Program-made: the position numbers and the translations under genes
In this document: positions 35,353 through 45,331 of the stretch, in pieces
How positions within the stretch are numbered: position 1 is the stretch's first letter
How the letters are laid out: the number at the start of each line of letters is the position of its first letter
NCBI GenBank assembly: GCA_944325155.1
Contig: CALUYY010000011.1
Coordinates: 1 to 61,559 of the forward strand
Length of the DNA: 61,559 bases
From: Candidatus Gastranaerophilales bacterium
GTDB lineage: Bacteria > Cyanobacteriota > Vampirovibrionia > Gastranaerophilales > Gastranaerophilaceae
Direction: 5' to 3'
The notes under the pieces: model-generated
What the model was told of the DNA's origin: nothing
The model's database searches: none
Seen by the model: only the letters and a program-made list of their open reading frames with translations

Positions 35353-38013
35353 ATGAAATCGTCAGCCGAGATTAGAGAGATGTTTTTATCGTTCTTTGAA
35401 AAAGAACATAATTCAGCACGTGTTAAAAGTTCGTCATTAATACCCGATAACCCTACTATTTTGCTTACAACGGCAGGTATGGTTCAATTTATGCCGTATT
35501 ATCTCGGGCTTGAAAAACCGCCCTATAATCCGCCCAGAGCTACAAGCTGCCAAAAATGCGCACGTGCGGGCGGAAAAGATTCGGATATTGAAAATGTCGG
35601 AAGAACGCCGAGACACCATACATTCTTTGAAATGCTCGGAAATTTCAGCTTCGGTGATTATTATAAAAAAGAAATTATCCCCTGGGCCTGGGAATTTGTA
35701 ACAAGCGAAAAGTATTTGGGACTGGATAAAAAAAGGCTCTGGGTAACAATTTATCAAGACGATGATGAAGCATTTGAAATTTGGAAACAAACAGGTGTTG
35801 AGCCGGACAGAATAATAAGAAAAGGTAAAAAAGACAATTTCTGGGGACCTCCCGGGGCATCAGGGTCTTGCGGGCCTTGCAGTGAAATTCATTATGATTT
35901 GGGCGAACATTTGAAATGTTCAAATGATTGTTCGATTGCAACATGTGAATGCAACCGCTGGGTTGAAATTTGGAATTTGGTCTTTACGGAATTATTTCAG
36001 GATGAACAAGGCAACCAAAGCCCTCTGGATAAGAAAAATGTTGATACGGGAATGGGCTTAGAGCGTATTGCAATGGTTTGTCAGGGAGTGGAGAGCACTT
36101 TTGAAACAGACCTTTTAAAATCAATAATCGATAAAGTGTCTGAAATTTCGGGTAAAAAATATAAAGAAAACGAAAAAACCGATATTTCCTTAAGGATAGT
36201 AACAGACCATGCAAGATGTGTTTCTTTTATGATAGCCGACGGCATACTTCCCACAAACGAAGGCAGAGGATACGTTTTAAGAATGATTTTAAGAAGGGCG
36301 CTTCGCCACGGATATATGCTCGGGCTTGAATTGCCTTTTATGGCGCCCGTTATAGATAAAGTCATCGACAATTATAAAGACGCATACCCCGAATTAATCG
36401 AAAATAAAGAAACGATACAAAGAGTTGTTCTTCAGGAAGAAGAAAGGTTTAAATTAACGCTTCAGCGCGGTTACAGCCAGATTGAAGATATGATAAAAAA
36501 CTTAAAAGATAATAACCAAAATGTTTTAAGCGGAATTGACGCTTTTAAATTGTATGATACATACGGTTTTCCTTATGAACTTACAAAAGAAATCGCTTTG
36601 GAAAACGGCATTGAAACCGATGAAAAAGGGTTCAGGGATGAAATGGAAAACCAGAAACAACGGGCAAGATCATCAATGCAAAAAGTTATTTTAACGGATG
36701 ATTTAAGCTATACAAATAACCCCGATACAAACTTTAAAGGCTATGAACAAAATGAAGTTGAGGCGGAAGTTTTGGCCGTTGTAAAAGACGGAGTTAATGT
36801 CGATTCAATCGACAATGAAGAAGCGGATATTATCCTTAACCAAACGCCCTTTTACGCAGAATCCGGCGGGCAGACGGGAGACAAGGGGATTATAAACTCT
36901 TCATCTTCTTATTTTGAGGTCAAAAAAACGTTTAAAGCGGGAAAAGTTTTTGTCCACAGGGGCTTTGGCTCAATCAAAAAGGGCGATAAGGTTTTTGCCA
37001 AGATAGATATTAAAAACAGAGAAGAAATTAAAAGGCACCATTCTCTTGCGCACCTTCTTCAAGCCGCTTTAATTAAAGTTTTGGGCAATGAAGTTCACCA
37101 ATCGGGGTCTTATGTTGACAATGAAAGAACAAGATTTGACTTTTCATTCCAAAGAGCAATGAGCAAAGATGAAATCAAAGAGGTTGAAAAATATATTAAT
37201 TTATGGATCTCGGAAGGACTGAAAGGCAAAACCGAAATTATGGATATCGAACAAGCCAAAAAATCGGGTGCAATGGCGTTATTTAACGAAAAATACGGCG
37301 ATACGGTAAGAGTCGTAAGCTTTTTTGACGATGAAAAATGTATTTCAAAAGAGCTTTGCGGCGGAACACACGTTGATAATACAAAAGATTTAAGGCTTGC
37401 AAAAATAGTTTCCGAATCCGCAATTTCACAAGGAGTAAGAAGAATTGAAGCCTTTTGTTCAAATTCCGCCGTTCAATATTTAAACGATATGAGCGATTTA
37501 ATTGTTGATATAGCGCACAATTATAAAATTAAACCCGTTGAGGTTAAAGAAAAAATCGAAAAATTAACGGATGAAATTAAAGATAAAAATGCACAGATTG
37601 CGGAATTGGAAAATAAAATCACAACCGCAAAATTTGACTCGTTAATTTCAAGAGCGCAGGATATTGAAATCAAAGGAACAAAAGGGAAATTGTTTATTTC
37701 GCTTGCGGAAGATATGCCTGTTAACGCAGTTAGAATAGGCGTTGAGATGTTATTAAAACGTCTGGGCGGAGAAGCGGTTATCGTTGTATGTTGCAAAAAA
37801 CCGGAAGGCGGCGCCGTTGTCATTTCAAAAGTGTCCGATAACTTTGTTAAAGCTGGAATTTCAGCGGGCGCAATCGTTTCTAAAATAACAAAACTGATGA
37901 ACGGAAACGGCGGCGGAAAGCCGAATATGGCGCAAGGTTCCGCCAAAGATATAACAAATGTTATTCAAATTTTAGCCGATTTGGAAAAAGAAATAAAAGA
38001 GAATGCAAAATAA
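35353..38013 (+). CDS. alaS: Alanyl-tRNA synthetase
   Basis: 886 residues, the normal length for bacterial AlaRS. Class II core: MKSSAEIREMFLSFFEKEHN start, TTAGMVQF, RHHTFFEMLGNFSFGDY, and GLERIAM. The editing domain has the zinc ligands HSLAH and CGGTH. The C-terminal coiled coil and C-Ala domain end in NGNGGGKPNMAQGS. The ATG at 35353 with AAGG nine bases upstream is preferred to 35305. Nothing like a T-box precedes it. It overlaps the first GT-C gene by 11 bases. Confidence 0.97.
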   Translation: MKSSAEIREMFLSFFEKEHNSARVKSSSLIPDNPTILLTTAGMVQFMPYYLGLEKPPYNPPRATSCQKCARAGGKDSDIENVGRTPRHHTFFEMLGNFSFGDYYKKEIIPWAWEFVTSEKYLGLDKKRLWVTIYQDDDEAFEIWKQTGVEPDRIIRKGKKDNFWGPPGASGSCGPCSEIHYDLGEHLKCSNDCSIATCECNRWVEIWNLVFTELFQDEQGNQSPLDKKNVDTGMGLERIAMVCQGVESTFETDLLKSIIDKVSEISGKKYKENEKTDISLRIVTDHARCVSFMIADGILPTNEGRGYVLRMILRRALRHGYMLGLELPFMAPVIDKVIDNYKDAYPELIENKETIQRVVLQEEERFKLTLQRGYSQIEDMIKNLKDNNQNVLSGIDAFKLYDTYGFPYELTKEIALENGIETDEKGFRDEMENQKQRARSSMQKVILTDDLSYTNNPDTNFKGYEQNEVEAEVLAVVKDGVNVDSIDNEEADIILNQTPFYAESGGQTGDKGIINSSSSYFEVKKTFKAGKVFVHRGFGSIKKGDKVFAKIDIKNREEIKRHHSLAHLLQAALIKVLGNEVHQSGSYVDNERTRFDFSFQRAMSKDEIKEVEKYINLWISEGLKGKTEIMDIEQAKKSGAMALFNEKYGDTVRVVSFFDDEKCISKELCGGTHVDNTKDLRLAKIVSESAISQGVRRIEAFCSNSAVQYLNDMSDLIVDIAHNYKIKPVEVKEKIEKLTDEIKDKNAQIAELENKITTAKFDSLISRAQDIEIKGTKGKLFISLAEDMPVNAVRIGVEMLLKRLGGEAVIVVCCKKPEGGAVVISKVSDNFVKAGISAGAIVSKITKLMNGNGGGKPNMAQGSAKDITNVIQILADLEKEIKENAK

Positions 38014-39445
38014 AATATTAACGGCAAGGAATATGAAATTTATTTTTCTTGCCGTTTTTATAATATCAACGTTTATACTTCTTTTTTTAAGAGAGCCCTT
38101 CTTTGATGAAGCGCATGCCTGGATGGTGTCAAAATCATTCGGATTTTTTGAATTATTAAAAGCGGAAAAATATGAAGGACATCTTTTTATTTGGCATACA
38201 ATTTTAATGCCCATTGCAAAAAATAATCTTTTCTACCCTTATTCAATGTATATTATAAACTGGATATTTTGTATTATTGCTCTTATTATTTTCTGGAATA
38301 AAGCACCTTTTAATCTTGTTGAAAAAACATTAATTACTTTTTCATATCCTTTCTTTTGGTATTTTTCAATTGTTGCAAGATGTTATTCAATCGGGATATT
38401 ATTTTTGTTTTTAATTTTATCTTTTTGGAGAGAAAGATTAAAAAGACCTTATTTAATATCGACTCTTTTAATTCTTTTGGCTAATACTTCCGCCATGGCA
38501 TTAATCGGGGCGTTTGTTTTAGGTTTAATATTTTTATTTGATTTAATAAAAGAAAAAGATAATAAAAAAATATTTTATTCATTATTAATTTTAAGTGCCG
38601 GGGCAATTGTCGTTTTTTGTCAATTGTTCGGTGCAAAACACCCCGATATTTCAATAATGACAAAAGAACATATATTCTTTTATAAATTTATGATTTATTT
38701 TTTCCTTTTTGATTTTAAAAACAATTTTTCAATTTTTTATATTCTTGATAAAATCACGGCATTTGCAATTTTATTATTATATTTTATATCAGTTTTTTAT
38801 TTTAAAAATAAAAGAGTTATATTTTTCTTAATCTCAACCGTTTTATTAATGCTTTTTATTTTTATATTTAAGTATCCGGGCACCTGGTGGCATTATTTAT
38901 TTTTCTATATTTATTTTATTGCTTCAATTTGGCTTTTTAGAATTGAAAATAATGATGAAAATAAATTCAAAAAACCTTTTAACTTTCTTTTTTATTTTAT
39001 CGCTTTATCTTTTTGTATAACAACATTGTTTTTCCCCGCTGCTTTTAATTCCGAAGTTTATAATTCAAAAACAAAAACGATTTCAAAAATAATAAAAGAA
39101 AAAGAACTTTTTAAAAAAGACGATAAAATTTATGCGCTTGATTTATTTTCGCAGACTTCAACGGGGATTTTACCTTATTTTAACGATATTCAATTTTATA
39201 ATATATTCGGGAATAAAAAATACGGTTTTGAAGAATATCAAAACTATGTAACTCCAAAAACCCAAAAAGAAAAAATTGAATCTCTTATAAATTCGCTTGA
39301 TAAAAACAAAAATAATATAGGAATTTCGGACAGAAAATTATATCCTTTTTACGAAGGGAAAGACGGGTTTATTATTTTAAGCCCTTTATATGTAAATCAA
39401 AATCCTTATTTTATAATTTATAAAATATATAAGGGGTTAAAATGA
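38003..39445 (+). CDS. GT-C glycosyltransferase-like membrane protein, paralogue 1
   Basis: A 480-residue polytopic protein with ~10-11 membrane helices and a soluble C-terminal tail of ~120 residues. The first outside loop holds PFFDEAHAWMVSK, matching the conserved acidic loop of GT-C transferases of the GT39/ArnT type. It begins inside the end of alaS (start at 38003; 38033 is possible with an AAGGA lying too close). Paralogues 2 and 3 follow with overlapping ends. The likely substrate is a polyprenyl-linked sugar; the acceptor is unknown. Confidence 0.65.
   Translation: MQNKILTARNMKFIFLAVFIISTFILLFLREPFFDEAHAWMVSKSFGFFELLKAEKYEGHLFIWHTILMPIAKNNLFYPYSMYIINWIFCIIALIIFWNKAPFNLVEKTLITFSYPFFWYFSIVARCYSIGILFLFLILSFWRERLKRPYLISTLLILLANTSAMALIGAFVLGLIFLFDLIKEKDNKKIFYSLLILSAGAIVVFCQLFGAKHPDISIMTKEHIFFYKFMIYFFLFDFKNNFSIFYILDKITAFAILLLYFISVFYFKNKRVIFFLISTVLLMLFIFIFKYPGTWWHYLFFYIYFIASIWLFRIENNDENKFKKPFNFLFYFIALSFCITTLFFPAAFNSEVYNSKTKTISKIIKEKELFKKDDKIYALDLFSQTSTGILPYFNDIQFYNIFGNKKYGFEEYQNYVTPKTQKEKIESLINSLDKNKNNIGISDRKLYPFYEGKDGFIILSPLYVNQNPYFIIYKIYKGLK
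38214..38610 (+). repeat. Gene-conversion tract, copy in paralogue 1
   Basis: 397 bases identical by eye to 39650-40046 inside paralogue 2, with one mismatch just upstream and further identity to 38177. Sequence on both sides of the tract differs strongly between the paralogues. Confidence 0.85.
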
Positions 39446-40884
39446 TAACTGTTAATAAAGAAAAAATTGTTAAATATACGGTTCTTTTAATTTTTATTGT
39501 TTTAACGTTATTTTTTATGTTTCAAAGAGCCCCGTTTTGCGATGAAGCAAATGCTTGGATGATATCAAAAAGTTTTAATTTGTTTGAATTATTCAAAATA
39601 GAAAAACTGGACGGACATCTTTTTATTTGGCATACAATTTTAATGCCCTTTGCAAAAAATAATCTTTTCTACCCTTATTCAATGTATATTATAAACTGGA
39701 TATTTTGTATTATTGCTCTTATTATTTTCTGGAATAAAGCACCTTTTAATCTTGTTGAAAAAACATTAATTACTTTTTCATATCCTTTCTTTTGGTATTT
39801 TTCAATTGTTGCAAGATGTTATTCAATCGGGATATTATTTTTGTTTTTAATTTTATCTTTTTGGAGAGAAAGATTAAAAAGACCTTATTTAATATCGACT
39901 CTTTTAATTCTTTTGGCTAATACTTCCGCCATGGCATTAATCGGGGCGTTTGTTTTAGGTTTAATATTTTTATTTGATTTAATAAAAGAAAAAGATAATA
40001 AAAAAATATTTTATTCATTATTAATTTTAAGTGCCGGGGCAATTGTTGTTTTTTGTCAGTTATCGGAGGGTAAACCTTTAGATAAAACGCTTGATATAAA
40101 GGATTTTATTATAAACATATACTATTTTTTGCAGCTTCATATAACGGAAAAAGAAATTTTTTCAATTTTAACCAAGGCAAAATTTTTAATTTGTGCGCTT
40201 TTAGCTTTATTTTTACCTTTATGCTTTTTTCAAAATAAAAAAACGCTGTTTTTCTTTTTCGGGACATATTCTTTATTGTTCGGATTGTTCGGGTTTATAT
40301 ATTTCGGGCACTGGTGGCATTATTTATTCTTTTTTGTTTATCTTGTTGCTTCAATTTGGTTTTTTAGAATTGAAAATAAAAAAGAATTTCCCTTGGTAAA
40401 ATATTTTAATTTTATCTTTCTTTTGCTTCTTATTGTTTATTTTTTAAAGACAATATTTTTTGAAGCAAAAAATTATACATACGTATATAATTCAAATGCA
40501 AACCTTGTTGCCGATAAAATAAAAGAAAAAAATTTAATAAATAAAAATTCAAAAGTTTATACAATAGGGGACTTTGCGGAAATTGCAACAACAATTAATC
40601 CTTATTTTAAAAATCTTGAAATATATAATTATGACGGCCAAAAAAGATTTACCCCCAAGGGATATAAAACCAACATGAAGCCGTTTATAAATACAAAAGA
40701 AAATGTAGATAAATTTGCGGATACTCTTGATAAAAATAAAAAAAATCTTGCAGTCTTAAATGCGAATATTAAAACAATTCTGCCTTCAAAAGGCATAAAA
40801 TATAATATAGAATATAAAAAAATATATAAAGACAAAAATTTAGAGTTTTTGGTTTATGAAATTAAAAAGCATAAAAATAAATAA
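39442..40884 (+). CDS. GT-C glycosyltransferase-like membrane protein, paralogue 2
   Basis: A 480-residue protein of the same layout as its neighbours: PFCDEANAWM in the first outside loop, ~10-11 membrane helices, a soluble tail. Residues ~58-205 are almost identical to paralogue 1, including silent sites, while the N terminus and the last ~270 residues differ. This points to recent gene conversion and to selection for variation in the C-terminal part. GGGG precedes the start, which overlaps the previous stop (ATGA). Confidence 0.65.
   Translation: MITVNKEKIVKYTVLLIFIVLTLFFMFQRAPFCDEANAWMISKSFNLFELFKIEKLDGHLFIWHTILMPFAKNNLFYPYSMYIINWIFCIIALIIFWNKAPFNLVEKTLITFSYPFFWYFSIVARCYSIGILFLFLILSFWRERLKRPYLISTLLILLANTSAMALIGAFVLGLIFLFDLIKEKDNKKIFYSLLILSAGAIVVFCQLSEGKPLDKTLDIKDFIINIYYFLQLHITEKEIFSILTKAKFLICALLALFLPLCFFQNKKTLFFFFGTYSLLFGLFGFIYFGHWWHYLFFFVYLVASIWFFRIENKKEFPLVKYFNFIFLLLLIVYFLKTIFFEAKNYTYVYNSNANLVADKIKEKNLINKNSKVYTIGDFAEIATTINPYFKNLEIYNYDGQKRFTPKGYKTNMKPFINTKENVDKFADTLDKNKKNLAVLNANIKTILPSKGIKYNIEYKKIYKDKNLEFLVYEIKKHKNK
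39650..40046 (+). repeat. Gene-conversion tract, copy in paralogue 2
   Basis: Partner of 38214-38610; the offset is 1436 bases. Identity stops at a C/T difference at 38611/40047 and is lost about ten bases later. Confidence 0.85.
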
Positions 40885-42304
40885 AGAAAATATAATAAAA
40901 TATTCGATTTTCGGGGTTTTTATCGTTTTAACACTGTTTATTATGCTGAACAGAACCCCCTTTTGGGATGAAGCAAACTCCTGGATGGTATCAAAAAGCT
41001 TTAATTTATTTGAATTAATTCAAATTGAAAAATATGACGGTCATCTTTTTATTTGGCACCTTTTGCAGATGCCTTTTTCTAAAAATGACTTTTATTATCC
41101 TTATTCAATTTATTTTTTGAACTGGATATTTTGTCTTATTGCTCTTATTATTTTCTGGAATAAGGCGCCATTTAGTATTTTGGAAAAAAGTTTAATTACT
41201 TTATCTTTTCCTTTTGTAAGATATTTTTCAACCGTTGCAAGGTGTTATTCAATAGGTTTAATTTTTTTGTTTTTAATTTTATCTTTCTATCCGGAAAGAT
41301 TAAAAAGACCTTATTTAATATCGACTCTTATTATATTGTTGGCTAATACTTCCGCCATGGCGCTAATCGGGGCGTTTTCTCTCGGAATTATTTTTATATA
41401 TGACATTATAAAAGAAAAAGTTGATAAAAAAGTTCTTATCTATTCATCGTTAATACTTTTAACGGGTGCGCTTTTAGCGGGGTTTCAGCTGTTTGGCGCA
41501 GAATATAAACTTTATGAATACGGAAAAGATAATTTTATTTTAAGAACTCTGGGATTTTTCTTTCTTTTTGAAGCCGGTAATTCTGATATATTTGCTTTAA
41601 TTTTTTCAAAAGCATTTTCTTTTATTGTTTTTGCGATTTTATTTTGCACGATTTTCTATCTTAAAAATTCAAAAAACGCACTTTTATTTATAATAATTTC
41701 AAACTGCATGCTTTTATATTTGTTTATTTTTAAATATCCGGGCGACTGGTGGCATTATTTATTCTTTTTTATATTTTTAATAAGCGCAATCTGGCTTAAA
41801 AGAATTGAGGATAATAAACCCTCAAAATTTGAAAAACCGTTTAACATTTTATTTTTAATTTTAATTTCATTTTTATTTATTGAAACTTTTGTCTGCAAAA
41901 TTGATAAATATCCCTATGTTTTCTCGGGCAGGGGAGAAGAAATTGCAAAAATAATTAAAACAAACAATTTATTTAAAGACAATGACAAAGTTATTGCCCT
42001 TGACGCTTTCAGCGATACATCAATCGGCATAAACCCTTATTTTAAAAATTTAAAAATGTATGATATATTCGGCAGTCAAAGATACACCCCGAAAGGCTAT
42101 AAAAATAATCTTTATTACCATAAAACAAAGATTAATTATGAAAACATATATAAAATAGCGGGCGATAATTCAAGAACAATTGCAATTACAAGCCATTATC
42201 CGGGTTTGGATTTTGATGATACGGGAAGAGTCAAATTCATAAAATTATTCGAAAATAAAGACCCCGGTTTTATTATTTATGAAGTTAAAAAAATTAAAGA
42301 CTAA
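40856..42304 (+). CDS. GT-C glycosyltransferase-like membrane protein, paralogue 3
   Basis: A 482-residue member of the same tandem family: PFWDEANSWMVSK loop, ~10-11 membrane helices, C-terminal tail with a LDAFSDTSIGINPYF segment like those of the others. It is more diverged over the conversion tract but keeps short identical blocks near 41291-41330 and 41343-41360. The start at 40856 overlaps paralogue 2 by 29 bases. Its end overlaps the convergent 214-residue gene by four bases. Confidence 0.65.
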   Translation: MKLKSIKINKENIIKYSIFGVFIVLTLFIMLNRTPFWDEANSWMVSKSFNLFELIQIEKYDGHLFIWHLLQMPFSKNDFYYPYSIYFLNWIFCLIALIIFWNKAPFSILEKSLITLSFPFVRYFSTVARCYSIGLIFLFLILSFYPERLKRPYLISTLIILLANTSAMALIGAFSLGIIFIYDIIKEKVDKKVLIYSSLILLTGALLAGFQLFGAEYKLYEYGKDNFILRTLGFFFLFEAGNSDIFALIFSKAFSFIVFAILFCTIFYLKNSKNALLFIIISNCMLLYLFIFKYPGDWWHYLFFFIFLISAIWLKRIEDNKPSKFEKPFNILFLILISFLFIETFVCKIDKYPYVFSGRGEEIAKIIKTNNLFKDNDKVIALDAFSDTSIGINPYFKNLKMYDIFGSQRYTPKGYKNNLYYHKTKINYENIYKIAGDNSRTIAITSHYPGLDFDDTGRVKFIKLFENKDPGFIIYEVKKIKD

Positions 42305-42945
42305 AAGAAAAAGTTTGTTTTGGGGTTTTGTTCATGGAACTGACCGCCCGCGCATACAATTTCAATAACTTTTAAAAGAAAATCCCTCGGCGCATCCACA
42401 TGGGATAAGAAAGATTCCTGATTATCTTTGTGCCTTATTGTCATAATAACGCTCTGGTTTTTTTCCGCAGGAACGTATAATGACGCTATTTCATTATCCA
42501 ACAATGCCTTAATCTGCCCGTCATAATCGCTTATGCCCTGCATAATATTAACGTAGTTTCCGTTAACGGCAAAAATTCTTCCGCAAAACAACGGCGGCTG
42601 GCCTTCTCTCGGGAGTGCTTTCGGGGCAATGTTAAAGCGGGAAGTAAAGCTGATTGTATGCCACAAAATATTAATCGTTGCAACGGTTTTTGTTGAATCA
42701 ATTTCACAGTATATGTTCCCTGAAGGTATATTTCTGACATTAAATGATTGTTTCAGGGACTCAACAACCTGATTCATAATGTCTGCCATTTTTATAAAAA
42801 TCTCGGCGGTATTTTGTGTTGATTTTTGAAAGTCCAAAAACTGTTTATACATATGGACGGCAACAAGCCCCGTGCGCTCTTGCACAACGGAGGATTTCCT
42901 TACGTTATCTTCCAAATTGTTTAAACTTTCAAAGTTATTAGCCAA
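42301..42945 (-). CDS. Unrecognised 214-residue cytoplasmic protein
   Basis: A 214-residue protein without a known family. It has a helical N-terminal ~75 residues (VHMYKQFLDFQKSTQNTAEI) and a beta-rich C-terminal part with CEIDSTKTVATINILWH and FCGRIFAVNGNYV. No signal, membrane helix or catalytic motif is visible. The start is a TTG at 42945 with GGAAG six bases upstream; the in-phase alternatives are worse. Confidence 0.6.
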   Translation of the reverse strand: MANNFESLNNLEDNVRKSSVVQERTGLVAVHMYKQFLDFQKSTQNTAEIFIKMADIMNQVVESLKQSFNVRNIPSGNIYCEIDSTKTVATINILWHTISFTSRFNIAPKALPREGQPPLFCGRIFAVNGNYVNIMQGISDYDGQIKALLDNEIASLYVPAEKNQSVIMTIRHKDNQESFLSHVDAPRDFLLKVIEIVCAGGQFHEQNPKTNFFF

Positions 42946-43090
42946 TTTTCTTCCATTCTTTTCAAAAGTTAATAAGTAAACCCATGGTACATTAAAAATG
43001 CAGATTTACTACATCATCTTATAATTTTTTTTACAATTTAAAAATACTTAATTTATATTAATTTTGACAAAAAAATGTATAATATAAGCT

Positions 43091-43993
43091 ATGGCGGTTA
43101 ATGAAAAATCAAAAGACTATCTTAAAAATTTTGAACTTTATCTTAAAATTGAGAAAAACTTTTCTTCACATACGGTAAAAGCTTATTGTGCAGATGTTCT
43201 GGTGTTTTTAATCTGGGCAAGCGATAAAGATGTTAAAGAAATCGACGCCAAAAAATTCGGAGAATATCTTTATTTTATCCAGCAGATGAACTATTCAAAA
43301 ACGACAATTGCAAGGAAAATTGCCTCTATAAGAGCTTTTTACAGATTTTTATATAACAGGGAAATAATTGATTATAACCCGACAGACACGACAAAAGGAC
43401 CGAAACTGCCCAAAACATTACCGGATTTTTTAACGAAAGAAGAAATCGAAACGATTTTAACGAACGTTAAAATTCAAAGCCCCGCAGGGTACAGAAACAG
43501 GGTTATTTTTGAACTTCTATGGGTGTCGGGGATGAGAATTTCCGAATTATCGGGGCTGAATTATAAAGATTTGAACCTTGAAGAAAATGAGATAAGGGTA
43601 TTTGGCAAAGGCGCAAAAGAAAGAATAGTTTTAATTCCCGATAAAACAAAAGAATTGTTAAAAAATTATATGGAAAACGTTTCCGATTTAATCTGCAAAA
43701 CGGATAAAACGCCCGATTCACCGTTATTTATTAATAACCACGGCTTCAGGCTTCAAAACCAAAGTATAAGAAATGCCCTGAAACAGGTTGTAAATTCAAT
43801 AGAATTAAATAAACATGTTACCCCGCACATTTTCAGACATTCTTTTGCGACAAGATTGATTGAAAACGGAGCGGATTTAAGGGTTGTACAGGAATTATTG
43901 GGGCATTCAAGCATTCAAAACACACAAATTTATACCCATGTTTCAATGCAAAGATTAAAAACGGTCTATGAAGCTTCACACCCGAGAGCATAA
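43091..43993 (+). CDS. xerC: XerC/XerD-type tyrosine recombinase
   Basis: A 300-residue recombinase of the length and layout of Xer enzymes that resolve chromosome dimers. It has a SAM-like N-terminal DNA-binding domain (residues 1-110) and catalytic residues in GMRISELSGL (Arg), FGKGAKER (Lys), HIFRHSFATRL (His, Arg), LGHSS (His) and TQIYTHV (nucleophile Tyr). No second Xer gene is seen, so it may work alone. TATAAT (43078-43083) lies seven bases before the ATG and there is no Shine-Dalgarno, so the mRNA may be leaderless. Confidence 0.93.
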   Translation: MAVNEKSKDYLKNFELYLKIEKNFSSHTVKAYCADVLVFLIWASDKDVKEIDAKKFGEYLYFIQQMNYSKTTIARKIASIRAFYRFLYNREIIDYNPTDTTKGPKLPKTLPDFLTKEEIETILTNVKIQSPAGYRNRVIFELLWVSGMRISELSGLNYKDLNLEENEIRVFGKGAKERIVLIPDKTKELLKNYMENVSDLICKTDKTPDSPLFINNHGFRLQNQSIRNALKQVVNSIELNKHVTPHIFRHSFATRLIENGADLRVVQELLGHSSIQNTQIYTHVSMQRLKTVYEASHPRA

Positions 43994-44008
43994 AAAAGAG
44001 GGAAAATT

Positions 44009-44503
44009 ATGTTTAGAGAAATGAGAAGAAAAAACCAGCTGTTAGAACATAAAGAAGCAATAAAAATTCTTGAAACCTCAACATCCGGAGTTTTGTCTTT
44101 GCTTGGCGACAACGGCTATCCGTACGGAGTTCCTTTAAGTTTTGTTTATTATGATAATAAAATTTATTTTCATTGCGCCAAAGAAGGACATAAGCTTGAT
44201 GCAATTAAAAATTACAATAAAGCTTCATTTTGCATAATTGAAAAAGATAACGTTTCACCGAAAGAATTTACGACACATTTCAGAAGCATAATTGCTTTCG
44301 GGAAAGTAAGAATTATTGAAGATGAGATTGAAATGCTTAAGTATATAAAAATTTTAGGCAAAAAATATGCTCCGAATGATGATAAGGGACTTGAAGACGA
44401 AATAAAAAAAGATTTCCCGAGAATGAAAATGATTGAATTTGATATTGAGCATTTAACGGGAAAAGAAGCAATAGAGCTCGTTAAAAAAAGAAAATCAAAT
44501 TGA
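44009..44503 (+). CDS. NimA-like pyridoxamine 5'-phosphate oxidase-fold flavoprotein
   Basis: A 164-residue split-barrel protein of the PNPOx/NimA family: MFREMRRKNQ start, GVLSLLGDNGYPYGVPLSFVY, FHCAKEGHKLDAI with the FMN/haem-region residues, and FRSIIAFGKVRII. Relatives reduce nitroimidazoles or bind haem; the physiological substrate is unknown. GAGG precedes the ATG. It converges with prmC, overlapping by nine bases. Confidence 0.85.
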   Translation: MFREMRRKNQLLEHKEAIKILETSTSGVLSLLGDNGYPYGVPLSFVYYDNKIYFHCAKEGHKLDAIKNYNKASFCIIEKDNVSPKEFTTHFRSIIAFGKVRIIEDEIEMLKYIKILGKKYAPNDDKGLEDEIKKDFPRMKMIEFDIEHLTGKEAIELVKKRKSN

Positions 44504-45331
44504 AGCCTTTATAACTCTTTTAATTCCCTGAACGTCAAGATAAGCTTCAATATTTTTAAAACCCTCTTTTATAAAAAGTTCATCAACAAAATCAAACTGC
44601 CCCCGCATTAATTCAAACAAAATAAGACCGTTTTCTTCAAGATGGTTTTTTGCTTCTTTTATAATTAAATCGTAATAATAAATTCCTTTATCATCATCAA
44701 CAAAAAGAGCATCGTAGGGTTCAAATTTAACTTCGTTTTGGATTTTTTCATATTCTTTTTTCGGAATATAAGGCGGGTTTGAAACAATAATATCAAATTT
44801 TTCACTTACATTTGAAAAAAGGTCCGATTTTCTGAACATAACGGATCTTGTCAGATTTAATTTTTTCATATTATCTATTGCGATATGAAGCGCTCGGGTT
44901 GAATTATCAATTCCTATAATTTCAACTTCTTTTTTATCTTTTATTCTTTTTGCGGCAATGCAGGCAATAATACCGGAACCCGTTCCGATATCCAAAATTT
45001 TTATTTTATCTTTATTTATGTTAAGGGCGGCATTAATTGTTTCGTTAACCAAAATTTCGGTATCAACCCTCGGAATTAAAACATTTTCATCCACAATAAA
45101 ATTTTCACCCATAAAAGGTGCAAAGCCGAGAATATATTGAATAGGCTTTTTGGTTTCAATTCTTTTATTTATAATATCTGAAATTTTTTCATCATTAAAT
45201 TCATCGATAAATAAAAGTTCTTCTTTTGTTTTGCCCAAAACCGTTTCAAGAACAAGTTCAACCTCGGCTTTGGCTTCATTTTTTTCTATTCCTTTATCTT
45301 CTAAAATTTTAACCAGTTCATTTTTCTTCAT
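44495..45331 (-). CDS. prmC: Peptide chain release factor N5-glutamine methyltransferase
   Basis: A 278-residue SAM methyltransferase that modifies the GGQ glutamine of release factors. It has a helical N-terminal domain, the IPRVDTEIL linker, SAM motif ILDIGTGSGIIA, acidic IIGIDNS and catalytic SNPPYIP. The ATG at 45331 is preferred to the TTG at 45352. It overlaps the upstream 167-residue gene by 14 bases, in a run era, small ORF, 167-residue gene, prmC. Confidence 0.95.
   Translation of the reverse strand: MKKNELVKILEDKGIEKNEAKAEVELVLETVLGKTKEELLFIDEFNDEKISDIINKRIETKKPIQYILGFAPFMGENFIVDENVLIPRVDTEILVNETINAALNINKDKIKILDIGTGSGIIACIAAKRIKDKKEVEIIGIDNSTRALHIAIDNMKKLNLTRSVMFRKSDLFSNVSEKFDIIVSNPPYIPKKEYEKIQNEVKFEPYDALFVDDDKGIYYYDLIIKEAKNHLEENGLILFELMRGQFDFVDELFIKEGFKNIEAYLDVQGIKRVIKASI

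Noticed and set aside
37521-37946. 141-residue minus-strand frame within alaS
   Set aside because: Lies opposite a certain housekeeping gene and has no coding features.
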